13,684 nt of DNA. Source: Actinomycetota bacterium. Lineage in GTDB: Bacteria > Actinomycetota > Thermoleophilia > Gaiellales > Gaiellaceae. The stretch spans positions 1 to 13,684 of the forward strand of contig JACCWU010000352.1 of assembly GCA_013697465.1 (NCBI GenBank), given 5' to 3'. Under the pieces are notes generated by a model. That model was not told where the DNA came from. It was given only the letters and a program-made list of their open reading frames with translations, and did not search any database. The position numbers and the translations under genes are program-made. This document shows, in pieces, positions 1-6,544 of this stretch; positions within the stretch are counted from its first letter, which is position 1; each line of letters begins with the position of its first letter.

Positions 1-777
1 GGCCAGCGCACCCCCCACCCCACCGAGCACGACGTGCCCGAACTGGTCGCTCTCCCTCGCTTCCTCTGCAACGAGACGGCGCTCGCCGGACTCATACGTG
101 AGCTCGTACCCCTCGCTGACGACCACGATCGAGAAGCTCTTGCCGGTCTCGTGGCGCTTGACGAGCTCGCGACATGCCTCCTCGACCGTGATCGGCTGCT
201 CGGGGATCAGGATCACGTCCGCCCCGCCGGCGATCCCGCTCATCACCGCGATCCAGCCCGTGTGCCTACCCATGACCTCGACGACCATGACTCGGTTGTG
301 CGACTCGGCCGTCGAGTGCAGCCGGTCGATCGCCTCGGTAGCGACGCTGACCGCGGTGTCGAAGCCGAACGTGTAGTCGGTCCCGGAGAGATCGTTGTCG
401 ATCGTCTTCGGGACGCCCACGACCGGGAAGTCGTGCTCGCGGTGCAAGCGCGCAGCGACGCCGAGGGTGTCCTCGCCGCCGATCGCGACGAGTGCGTCGA
501 GCCGCTCGTTCGCGAAGTTCCGTCGCACCGCGTCCACCGCGCCCTCGATCTTGTACGGGTTCGTGCGGGTGGTTCCCAGGATCGTCCCGCCCCGCGGGAG
601 GATTCCCGAGACCTCGCGCCTGCCGAGCGGCATGAAGACCCCATCGGTGAGTCCCTTCCAGCCGTCGCGCACGCCGACCGCCTCGTGTCCGAGATCGGTG
701 GAGCTGCGGACGACGGCGCGGATCACGGCGTTCAGACCCGGGCAGTCCCCGCCTCCCGTCAGGATCCCGATGCGCAT
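1..777 (-). CDS. pfp: 6-phosphofructokinase, diphosphate-type (3' end beyond window)
   Basis: Phosphorylates fructose 6-phosphate to fructose 1,6-bisphosphate in the cytosol. 259 residues are visible; the C-terminal part lies beyond base 1. The N-terminus reads MRIGILTGGGDCPGLNAV, the family's nucleotide/diphosphate-binding start. GGEDT (residues 100-104) puts Asp103 where ATP-dependent enzymes carry Gly, and PKTIDND (123-129) puts Lys at 124. Known from the family: this Asp plus Lys pair marks diphosphate-dependent enzymes such as that of Amycolatopsis methanolica, so PPi is the inferred phosphate donor and the step would be reversible. Asp127 is the catalytic base and MGRHTGWIA (169-177) is the substrate loop. 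The ATG at 777 is the family's normal start; no clear ribosome-binding site precedes it. It lies 18 bp after the barrel-like gene at 796-1344, probably in the same transcript. The family is certain; the donor is not proven. Confidence 0.95.
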   Translation of the reverse strand, partial: MRIGILTGGGDCPGLNAVIRAVVRSSTDLGHEAVGVRDGWKGLTDGVFMPLGRREVSGILPRGGTILGTTRTNPYKIEGAVDAVRRNFANERLDALVAIGGEDTLGVAARLHREHDFPVVGVPKTIDNDLSGTDYTFGFDTAVSVATEAIDRLHSTAESHNRVMVVEVMGRHTGWIAVMSGIAGGADVILIPEQPITVEEACRELVKRHETGKSFSIVVVSEGYELTYESGERRLVAEEARESDQFGHVVLGGVGGALA

Positions 778-795
778 CGGTCGCGAAACGGAGGT

Positions 796-1344
796 CTAGA
801 CCTCGGGCGGCTCGGCCGGCACGAGCGCGGCGATGTCGCTCGACGTGACCACGACCGCGTCGACGCCGGCGCGCTCGAGCTCTGCGACATCGTGCGCCGA
901 AGCGTCGCGGAGCTCGGCGATCGCCAGCTTTCCCGCGGGGACGTCGTGGAGGAGTGCGAGCAGCTTCTCGAGGCTGTCCTCGTCCGACTCCGGATCCGCG
1001 GACAGGAGGATCAGCTCCGGATCGAGCTCCTCGAGCGTCCGGGCGAGGTCGTCCGAGTCGGAGACGCGCACGACGCAGTCGAGCCCGAGCCCGCGCGCTT
1101 CTTCCCAGGCCGCAGGATCAGGAGAGATGACGAGCGCGTCCGCGGCCGCACCGAGCGCGTCCCCCGCCGCGCCGACGAAGAGCAGCGGGAGCTGAGAGGC
1201 AGCGCGAACTCCGGCGGAGCCCCGGCGCGCGACGAGGCCATCCGCTCCCTGCTTCTCCGCGGCATCGGCCGCCGGCCCGTCGGCGACCTCCACGAGCACC
1301 GAGATGCCGTCGCCCTCGGCAATCGCCTGACTAAGCCTGCTCAC
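796..1344 (-). CDS. Degenerate TIM-barrel protein, indole-3-glycerol-phosphate-synthase-like
   Basis: A 182-residue protein of unknown function. The pattern of alternating strands and helices resembles the TrpC/IGPS barrel: residues 87-115 (GLDCVVRVSDSDDLARTLEE and following) correspond to the family's long-distance 'ALVEVHDEEEL' segment, and 139-166 (KLAIAELRDASAHDVAEL then AGVDAVVV) to its 'VAESGI...AGADAVLVG' segment. The usual phosphate-binding and catalytic Lys/Glu residues are not recognisable, and at 182 residues it is well short of the roughly 260 of IGPS, so it is probably a non-catalytic or repurposed barrel. The GTG at 1344 is chosen because the homology-like region starts there and a TANNNT box (TAGCAT, 1353-1358) sits eight bases upstream. 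The open frame extends to 1782, but that part is antisense to the secreted protein and has low-complexity composition. It is followed at 18 bp by pfp. That it is a real gene is likely; the fold assignment is tentative. Confidence 0.7.
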   Translation of the reverse strand: MSRLSQAIAEGDGISVLVEVADGPAADAAEKQGADGLVARRGSAGVRAASQLPLLFVGAAGDALGAAADALVISPDPAAWEEARGLGLDCVVRVSDSDDLARTLEELDPELILLSADPESDEDSLEKLLALLHDVPAGKLAIAELRDASAHDVAELERAGVDAVVVTSSDIAALVPAEPPEV

Positions 1345-1352
1345 CGAGCGGG

Positions 1353-1358
1353 ATGCTA
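1353..1358 (-). promoter_or_regulatory. Candidate -10 box (TAGCAT) for the barrel-like gene and pfp
   Basis: TAGCAT on the minus strand ends eight bases before the GTG at 1344, and there is no Shine-Dalgarno sequence. This fits an actinobacterial leaderless promoter. No good -35 hexamer is seen. It lies in the 57-bp divergent gap shared with the secreted-protein gene. Confidence 0.35.
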
Positions 1359-1389
1359 CTGAGCAAACCGGGAGTGAGGCGGCAACGTC

Positions 1390-1395
1390 TACCGT
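1390..1395 (+). promoter_or_regulatory. Candidate -10 box (TACCGT) for the secreted propeller protein
   Basis: TACCGT is followed by exactly six bases and then the ATG at 1402. TANNNT-N6-ATG is the classic arrangement for a leaderless transcript that starts on the A of the start codon. No -35 match was found. Confidence 0.4.
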
Positions 1396-1401
1396 GGTTG
1401 G

Positions 1402-2952
1402 ATGCGTTTTCTCGGTATCGCGCTCGCGGCGCTGCTCCTCGCCGGAACAGCGGGCGCGCGAATCATCGACGGCACACCCCGCCCCGACCGCCTCACCGGG
1501 ACTCCGCGGGCCGACACGATCTTCGGACGCGGCGGAGCAGACCGACTGCTCGGGATCGCAGGCAGCGACTTCCTCCACGCGGGCCCCGGCCGGGATGTCG
1601 TCGACGGAGGAGCGGGCAACGACCGGATCGGTGTCCAGTACGACGGCGCCACGGATCGGGTCACGTGCGGAGCCGGGCTCGACGTCGTCAACGCCGATCT
1701 CGCGGACGCCGTCTCCCGGGACTGCGAGCTCGTCGGCCGGAGGCTCTCGCGAGATCCGTACACCGGCGCCGAGAGCCAGCACGAGAGCCAGGTAGAGCCG
1801 GACAGCTTCACGGTGGGTCGAACGACGGTCGCCACGTACCAGGTCGGCCGCCGGTTCAGCGGCGCGGCGGACAACATCGGCTTCGCGGTTTCGGCTGACG
1901 ACGGCGCGACCTGGCGAAGCGGTCTGCTGCCGGGACTAACCGTCGCCAGCCAGCCGGCCGGGACGCACGAGCGTGCGAGCGACCCGGTCGTCGCCTATGA
2001 CGGGGTGAACCGCGTGTGGCTGATCTCGACGCTCGCGCTCGAGCCTCCGGCGACGCGCCTTACGGTAAGCCGGTCGACGGACGGGTTCACGTGGTCGAGC
2101 CCCGTGAACGCGATCGAAAGCTCCGCGCCGGAGGGCATCGCCTTCGACAAGAACTGGATCGCGTGCGACAACGGCCCGGCGAGCCCGTTCCGCGGGAGCT
2201 GCTACCTCGTCTACACCGACACGCTCCGTAGCGATCGGCTGGCCGTGGTGACCTCCAGGGACGGCGGTCTCACGTGGTCGGCGCCCGTCGGCGTCCCGGT
2301 GACGCGCGCCGTGGGCGCGTTCCCCGTGATCCGCCCCACTGGCGAGCTCGTGATCGTCTTCTACTGGGATCCGGATCGGATCGGGGCCTCGGTCTCGAGC
2401 GACGGAGCCGCGAGCTTCGGTTCAGCGACGACCGTCGCCGAGATCGAGTTTCGGAGCATTCGCGAGCTGCGCTTCTTCCCGCTCCCCTCCGCCGACGTCG
2501 ATCCGACCGGTCGAGTGTGGGTCACCTGGCACGACTGCCGTTTCAGCCCCGGATGCGCAAGCAACAGCGTGGTGGTGGCGACCTCGGCGGATGGGCGTGC
2601 GTGGACGGCCCCGAGCGCCGTGACTTCCGGGCGGAACGCGTACCTCCCGGCGATCGGCATCCACCCGACGAGCGGACGTGTGGCGCTCGTCTACTACGTC
2701 GTCAGGCCCAGCGGAGGCATCGACGCGGAGCTCGTCGAGTCGCGCGCCGGCACAGCCGGTTTCGCTGCGCCGCGTCGCCTCTCCGCCCAGACGATGCAAG
2801 TCTCGTGGCTCCCGAGCACCGTCTCTGGTCGCATGCTCGCGGACTACGTCTCGGTGCACTACGCGGGATCGCGGCCGCTGGCCGTGTGGGTGCTCGCCTC
2901 GGAGCCCGTCGGCTCGAGCTTGCGCCAGGCCGTGTATGCCACGAAGGGTTGA
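1402..2952 (+). CDS. Secreted protein: RTX-like calcium-binding repeats plus sialidase-like (Asp-box) propeller
   Basis: 516 residues. A signal peptide (MRFLGIALAALLLAGTAGA, residues 1-19, with AGA as likely cleavage site) indicates export. Residues 24-76 hold degenerate hemolysin-type calcium-binding repeats rich in G-x-G/A-x-D (for example GRGGAD, AGSDFL, GPGRDVV, GGAGNDRI). Residues 81-113 form a Cys-containing linker (C89, C108). From about 135 to the end the sequence is a six-bladed-propeller type with Asp-boxes (S-x-D-x-G-x-T-W) at 164-171 (SADDGATW), 225-231 (STDGFTW), 285-292 (SRDGGLTW), 332-339 (degenerate) and 395-401 (SADGRAW). The paired Cys at 255/267 and 379/385 suggest disulfides. 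No complete sialidase Arg-triad is evident, so enzymatic activity is not claimed; it may be a lectin-like or structural exoprotein. The start is the first Met, and the signal peptide fits it. The gene is divergent from the pfp operon and ends in a hairpin. Confidence 0.9.
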   Translation: MRFLGIALAALLLAGTAGARIIDGTPRPDRLTGTPRADTIFGRGGADRLLGIAGSDFLHAGPGRDVVDGGAGNDRIGVQYDGATDRVTCGAGLDVVNADLADAVSRDCELVGRRLSRDPYTGAESQHESQVEPDSFTVGRTTVATYQVGRRFSGAADNIGFAVSADDGATWRSGLLPGLTVASQPAGTHERASDPVVAYDGVNRVWLISTLALEPPATRLTVSRSTDGFTWSSPVNAIESSAPEGIAFDKNWIACDNGPASPFRGSCYLVYTDTLRSDRLAVVTSRDGGLTWSAPVGVPVTRAVGAFPVIRPTGELVIVFYWDPDRIGASVSSDGAASFGSATTVAEIEFRSIRELRFFPLPSADVDPTGRVWVTWHDCRFSPGCASNSVVVATSADGRAWTAPSAVTSGRNAYLPAIGIHPTSGRVALVYYVVRPSGGIDAELVESRAGTAGFAAPRRLSAQTMQVSWLPSTVSGRMLADYVSVHYAGSRPLAVWVLASEPVGSSLRQAVYATKG

Positions 2953-2987
2953 CTGACTGACCTGGACGCGACGGTCCGGGTCGTCAG
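2953..2987. terminator. Stem-loop between convergent genes
   Basis: The left arm 2953-2967 pairs with 2974-2987 around a six-base loop: CTGAC/GTCAG, then GACC/GGTC, then GGAC/GTCC, with one bulged T and one T-G wobble. It begins right after the TGA of the secreted-protein gene and faces the end of the half-length aldehyde dehydrogenase at 3027. No U-tract follows on either strand, so it may act as a bidirectional or Rho-assisted terminator, or as an mRNA 3'-end stabiliser. Confidence 0.5.
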
Positions 2988-3026
2988 CGTCTTGGCACGT
3001 TCGCCTACTGTCGCCACGCCGCCGCC

Positions 3027-3824
3027 TCAGAGCCCTATCGGGTGCCACACGGTCTTCAGCTCGAGGAAAGCCTCGATCTCGTAGGGGCTCTCGGCGTCCG
3101 CGGTCGAGCGGACGACTCGCTTCACATTGTCCGCGGCGAGACGCTCGAGCTCCGCGACGTCGCCATCGACGCCCGTCAGGTCGATTGCGTTCACGTCCAT
3201 GTGCGCAGCGAGCCACGGGGCGAGCTCGTCTCTCGAGCCCGTGAGGATGTTGACGGCTCCCGCGGGCACGTCCGAGGTGGCGAGCGCCTCCGCGAGCTCG
3301 ACCGCCGCCAGCGGGTGCGTCTCGGCGGCAACCGCCACGACCGTGTTGCCGCCGACGAGCGCGGGGAGCATGCGCGAGACGAGGCCGTAGAGCGGAGGCT
3401 CCTCGGGCGCGAGCACCGCAACGACCCCGGTCGGCTCGGGAACCGTGAAGTCGAAGTACGGCCCCGCAACCGGATTCGAGCTTCCGAGTACCTGGGCCAG
3501 CTTGTCCGCCCAACCCGCGTACCAGACGACGCGGTCGATCGTCTTGTCGACCTCCTTCTTGCCGGAGCTGACCGCAGCGAAATGCGTCGCGCGCGCTTCC
3601 ATCATCTCGGCGAGCCGGTACAGGACCTGGCCGCGGTTGTAAGCGGTCAGTCCCGACCAACCGGGGAAGGCGGAGCGGGCGACCCGCACGGCGTCACGCA
3701 CGTCCTTGCGCGAGGCGCGCGCGATGTTCTGGCCCTCGGCCTCGTAGGTGCGACCGGACTCGGAGCGCGGGAACGCGCCCCCGATGTAGAGCTTGTACGT
3801 CTTCTTCACGGGAAGTCGCGTCAC
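3027..3824 (-). CDS. Half-length aldehyde dehydrogenase paralogue, predicted pseudoenzyme
   Basis: 265 residues, about half a normal aldehyde dehydrogenase. It aligns by eye with the N-terminal, NAD-binding half: YKLYIGGAFPRSESGRTYE (10-28), WYAGWADKL (101-109), PTGVVAVLAP (131-140), GGNTVVAV (158-165), VPAGAVNILTG (186-196). The cofactor-site PWN is PEE (140-142) and the KPAE lysine is replaced (AAE, 166-168). The ELGGK glutamate and the catalytic cysteine are absent because the chain jumps to a C-terminal tail ending SPYEIEAFLELKTVWHPIG. The clean tail and intact reading frame argue for a maintained non-catalytic protein rather than decay. The GTG at 3824 is supported by GAGG five to six bases upstream. 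It follows the full-length enzyme by 237 bp. I infer a partner subunit, equivalent to the inactive C-terminal domain of ALDH16 proteins. Confidence 0.88.
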   Translation of the reverse strand: MTRLPVKKTYKLYIGGAFPRSESGRTYEAEGQNIARASRKDVRDAVRVARSAFPGWSGLTAYNRGQVLYRLAEMMEARATHFAAVSSGKKEVDKTIDRVVWYAGWADKLAQVLGSSNPVAGPYFDFTVPEPTGVVAVLAPEEPPLYGLVSRMLPALVGGNTVVAVAAETHPLAAVELAEALATSDVPAGAVNILTGSRDELAPWLAAHMDVNAIDLTGVDGDVAELERLAADNVKRVVRSTADAESPYEIEAFLELKTVWHPIGL

Positions 3825-3850
3825 TGCGGCCTCATGGGCCCTGCCCTCAT
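3821..3850 (-). other. Nine-codon upstream ORF overlapping the ALDH-like start
   Basis: The mini-ORF MRAGPMRPQ begins with ATG at 3850 and stops with a TGA (3823-3821) that overlaps the GTG of the half-length dehydrogenase as GTGA. AAGG lies nine bases upstream of its ATG. Its own ATG overlaps as ATGA the TGA of a longer 59-codon open frame (3847-4026). The arrangement would allow translational coupling, but nothing shows it is translated. Confidence 0.25.
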
Positions 3851-3969
3851 GACTCTGCCTTTAGGACAGTGGGGTTGTGGAAGAGCCGGCGCAGAATCGG
3901 CACGAAGCTGTCGGCCTCTCGTGCGAGGTTCGCCTGTACGATCGAAAGCGGGTGGAGGGTGGCCGAACA

Positions 3970-3986
3970 CCCCACCCAGGGTGGGG
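3970..3986. repeat. GC-only palindrome between the two dehydrogenase genes
   Basis: CCCCACCC (3970-3977), a single central A, then GGGTGGGG (3979-3986): perfect 8-bp arms. It lies about 75 bp after the stop of the full-length dehydrogenase (minus strand). It may be a partial terminator or operator; no T-tract follows. Confidence 0.4.
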
Positions 3987-3990
3987 ACGT

Positions 3991-4026
3991 GGCGGAACTG
4001 GCAGAACTGGCGTAACTGGCGGACAT
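3991..4026. repeat. Tandem 9-bp repeat, four copies
   Basis: GGCGGAACT, GGCAGAACT, GGCGTAACT and a diverged GGCGGACAT follow head to tail on the plus strand. They lie in the 237-bp gap (3825-4061) between the two dehydrogenase genes. The unit is a multiple of three, so on the minus strand it keeps frame and would read as an Ala/Ser repeat in the 59-codon open frame. Confidence 0.75.
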
Positions 4027-4033
4027 CGGGGGC

Positions 4034-4060
4034 GCGGGAGAAGCGGGAGACGCGGGGCAG
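4034..4060. repeat. Second tandem 9-bp repeat, three copies
   Basis: GCGGGAGAA, GCGGGAGAC and a diverged GCGGGGCAG lie head to tail, ending one base before the stop codon of the full-length dehydrogenase. It has the same period as the neighbouring array at 3991-4026 but a different unit. Confidence 0.65.
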
Positions 4061-4061
4061 C

Positions 4062-5540
4062 TCACTCGAACCTCACGTACGCCGCGAGCCCATGCCGACC
4101 GCCCTCGCGGCCGAAGCCCGACTCCTTGTAGCCGCCGAATGGGGATGCCGGATCGAAGCGGTTGAACGTGTTCGCCCACACGACTCCCGCCCGCAGGCGT
4201 TCGGCCATCCACAAGATTCGCGAGCCCTTCTCCGTCCACACCCCGGCCGAAAGCCCGTACGGCGTGTTGTTCGCCTTCTCGACCGCCTCCTCGGGAGTAC
4301 GGAAGGTGAGCGTCGAGAGCACGGGCCCGAAGATCTCCTCCTGTGCGATTCGGTAGCTCTGCGCGACGTTCGTGAAGAGCGTCGGCCGGAACCAGTACCC
4401 GCGCTCGGGCAGCGTGCACTCCGGCTGGAAGATCTCCGCGCCCTCCTCCTCCCCACTTGCGACAAGCGCCTCGATCCGCTCGAGCTGCTCCCGCGAGTTG
4501 ATCGCGCCGAGGTCGGTGTTCTTGTCGAGCGGGTCGCCGACCCGGAGCGTCGAGAGGCGGCGCTTCAGCTTCTGGATCAGCGGCTCGTAGATCGACTCCT
4601 GGACGAGCAGCCGCGAGCCGGCGCAGCACACGTGGCCCTGGTTGAAGTAGATGCCGTTGACGATGCCCTCGACCGCCTGGTCGAGCGCGGCGTCGTCGAA
4701 GACGATGTTCGCAGCCTTGCCGCCGAGCTCGAGCGTGAGGCGGACATCGCGACCCGCGAGCTCGCGCATGATCAGCTTCCCGACCTCGGTCGATCCGGTG
4801 AACGCCACCTTGTCGATGCCCTCGCTCCGCACGAGATGACCGCCGGTCGTCCCGTCGCCCGTGACGATGTTGACCACACCGGGGGGCAGTTCGGCCTGGC
4901 GGCACACGTCGGTGAAGAGCAGCGCGGTCAGCGGCGTCGTCTCCGCCGGCTTGAGCACGACCGTGTTGCCACACGCGAGCGCCGGAGCGATCTTCCACGC
5001 GAGCATGAGCAGGGGGAAGTTCCAGGGGATGATTTGGGCGGCGACGCCGAGCGGCTTGGGCGCGCGATTCGGGAACGCGTACTCGAGCTTGTCGGCCCAT
5101 CCCGCGTAGTAGAAGAAGTGTGCGGCCGCGAGGGGCAGGTCGACGTCGCGCGACTCGCGAATGGGCTTCCCGCCGTCGAGTGATTCGGCCACGGCGAACT
5201 CGCGCGAGCGCTCCTGGAGGATGCGCGCGATGCGGAAGAGGTACTTCGCCCGCTCCGCCGGTGCGATGGCCGACCAGCCGTCCTCGAACGCGGAGCGCGC
5301 CGCAGAGACAGCGAGGTCGACGTCCTCCGCACCCGCCAGAGCGAACTCGAAGAGCTCCTCCTCCGACGACGGAGAGACGGAGGTGAGCCGCTCTCCCGTA
5401 CGCGCCTCGACCTCCTCGCCGCCAACGAAGAGCCCGTAGCGCTCGCGGATCTCGACGATGTCGCGCGCTTCCGGCGCGGGCGCGTACTCCCACTCGAGAG
5501 GAGCGGGCACCACAGCCGGTCGCTTTTCGACTTGGGCCAT
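4062..5540 (-). CDS. NAD(P)-dependent aldehyde dehydrogenase, ALDH16-like catalytic unit
   Basis: 492 residues, normal length for the superfamily. It oxidises an aldehyde to the carboxylic acid with NAD(P)+; acetaldehyde from the adjacent DeoC step is the likely substrate (inference). Cofactor-binding PWN is at 172-174, KPAE at 197-200 (Lys197), the FTGSTEVG loop at 247-254, the general-base Glu271 in ELGGK, and the nucleophile Cys305 in QGHVCCAGSR. EEIFGPVLS and the C-terminal PFGGYKESGFGREGG are also present. YYAGWADKL (144-152) recurs in the half-length paralogue downstream. The ATG at 5540 shares one base with the deoC stop (TGATG), indicating coupled translation; the open frame continues upstream only as a shadow inside deoC. 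It is in one transcript with deoC. The family is certain. Confidence 0.96.
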   Translation of the reverse strand: MAQVEKRPAVVPAPLEWEYAPAPEARDIVEIRERYGLFVGGEEVEARTGERLTSVSPSSEEELFEFALAGAEDVDLAVSAARSAFEDGWSAIAPAERAKYLFRIARILQERSREFAVAESLDGGKPIRESRDVDLPLAAAHFFYYAGWADKLEYAFPNRAPKPLGVAAQIIPWNFPLLMLAWKIAPALACGNTVVLKPAETTPLTALLFTDVCRQAELPPGVVNIVTGDGTTGGHLVRSEGIDKVAFTGSTEVGKLIMRELAGRDVRLTLELGGKAANIVFDDAALDQAVEGIVNGIYFNQGHVCCAGSRLLVQESIYEPLIQKLKRRLSTLRVGDPLDKNTDLGAINSREQLERIEALVASGEEEGAEIFQPECTLPERGYWFRPTLFTNVAQSYRIAQEEIFGPVLSTLTFRTPEEAVEKANNTPYGLSAGVWTEKGSRILWMAERLRAGVVWANTFNRFDPASPFGGYKESGFGREGGRHGLAAYVRFE

Positions 5541-6478
5541 CAGTCGATGGTGAAGTAGTCGCCGGACTGATACCGCCCGGTCTTCTCCTTGCGGATCTGC
5601 ATCAGCACGTCGTTCAGGAGCGTCGAGGCGCCGAAGCGGAAGAGATCGGGCGTCATCCACCCGGACCCCAGGGTCTCGTAGAGCACGACGAGATACTGGA
5701 CTGCCTGCTTTGCCTGGCGAATACCGCCTGCGGGCTTGATGCCGACGATCCGCCCGGTCTCCACGTGCACGTCGCGCACCGCTTCCATCATGCACAGGGT
5801 CACGGGGAGCGTCGCGGCCGGGCTGATCTTCCCCGTCGAGGTCTTGACGAAGTCCGCGCCTGCCGCGATGGCCAGCAGCGAGGCGCGGCGGACGTTGTCG
5901 TAGGTTCCGAGCTCGCCGGTCTCGAGGATCACCTTCAGTTGCGCCTCACCGCACGCCTCCTTCACCCGGACAATCTCCTCGTAGACCTTCGCGTACCGGC
6001 CGGAGAGGAACGCGCCCCGGTCGATGACCATGTCCACCTCGTCCGCACCGAGCTCGACGACGGCGCGCGTCTCCGCCACCTTGAGCTCGGTCGGCGACTG
6101 ACCCGAGGGGAACGCCGTCGCGACCGACGCGACCTTCACGCCGCTTCCTTCGAGTCGCTCTCTCGCGGTCGCGACGAGATTCGGGTACAGGCAAACCGCC
6201 GCCACCGGAGGAACCGACGGGTCGACCGGATCCGGCCGCATCGCCTTCGAGCACAGCGCGGCGACCTTCCCGGGCGTGTCCTGCCCCTCGAGCGTCGTCA
6301 GGTCCATCATCCGGACTGCGAGATCGAGTGCCTGGAGCTTGGACTCCCGTTTGATCGAGCGCTTGGCCAGCGTCGCAGCGCGCTCTTCGAGCGCGACCGC
6401 GTCGACAGAGCCGATCCGTGGCAGCCGCGGCTCGAGCGGAAGCTCGAATCCTCCGACGAGTGCGGGCGCCGTCGCCAC
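5540..6478 (-). CDS. deoC: Deoxyribose-phosphate aldolase
   Basis: Cleaves 2-deoxyribose 5-phosphate to acetaldehyde and glyceraldehyde 3-phosphate, the last step of deoxynucleoside catabolism. The TIM-barrel class I aldolase motifs are present: VDMVID with the proton-relay Asp, FVKTSTGK with the Schiff-base Lys, and GIKPAGGIR with the second Lys. Start choice: ATGs exist at 6526 and 6520, but they leave only 18 to 24 bp to the divergent MerR gene and have no ribosome-binding site. The GTG at 6478 lies six bases after TACACT, the leaderless pattern, giving 312 residues and removing a low-complexity 16-residue leader; I prefer it with moderate confidence. The gene overlaps the following aldehyde dehydrogenase by one base. 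The pair would convert deoxyribose phosphate to acetate and a glycolytic triose. Confidence 0.96.
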   Translation of the reverse strand: MATAPALVGGFELPLEPRLPRIGSVDAVALEERAATLAKRSIKRESKLQALDLAVRMMDLTTLEGQDTPGKVAALCSKAMRPDPVDPSVPPVAAVCLYPNLVATARERLEGSGVKVASVATAFPSGQSPTELKVAETRAVVELGADEVDMVIDRGAFLSGRYAKVYEEIVRVKEACGEAQLKVILETGELGTYDNVRRASLLAIAAGADFVKTSTGKISPAATLPVTLCMMEAVRDVHVETGRIVGIKPAGGIRQAKQAVQYLVVLYETLGSGWMTPDLFRFGASTLLNDVLMQIRKEKTGRYQSGDYFTID

Positions 6479-6484
6479 GCTCCG

Positions 6485-6490
6485 AGTGTA
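6485..6490 (-). promoter_or_regulatory. Candidate -10 box (TACACT) for deoC
   Basis: TACACT on the minus strand is followed by six bases (CGGAGC) and then the GTG at 6478, as in leaderless actinobacterial promoters. No TTGACA-like -35 stands 16-18 bp upstream. The deoC-merR divergent interval holds it, so the MerR protein could bind here. Confidence 0.45.
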
Positions 6491-6544
6491 GCCCCCTACC
6501 CCCGCTTGACTCTCCCCCATGGGCATGCTGCAGGCTTGGCTGCG

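Noticed and set aside
34..1362. 442-codon open frame on the plus strand
   Set aside because: Antisense to the phosphofructokinase and barrel-like genes, with no recognisable domain.
1345..1782. N-terminal extension of the barrel-like protein up to 1782
   Set aside because: It is antisense to the secreted protein's signal peptide and repeats, and has no domain-like pattern.
3847..4026. 59-codon minus-strand frame between the dehydrogenase genes
   Set aside because: No ribosome-binding site, lower third-position GC than neighbours (about three quarters), and the first part is tandem repeat. Kept only as a finding, not as a gene.
3991..4060. Possible CRISPR or iteron array
   Set aside because: The units are only 9 bp, contiguous and without spacers, and no cas or replication gene is near.
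3042..5183. 713-codon open frame on the plus strand
   Set aside because: It lies wholly antisense to the two aldehyde dehydrogenase genes and has Arg/Glu/Leu/Val-rich low-complexity composition, an artefact of GC-rich third positions.
5541..5795. Upstream extension of the aldehyde dehydrogenase
   Set aside because: It lies inside deoC in another frame and is Arg/Asp-rich shadow sequence; the ATG at 5540 couples to the deoC stop.
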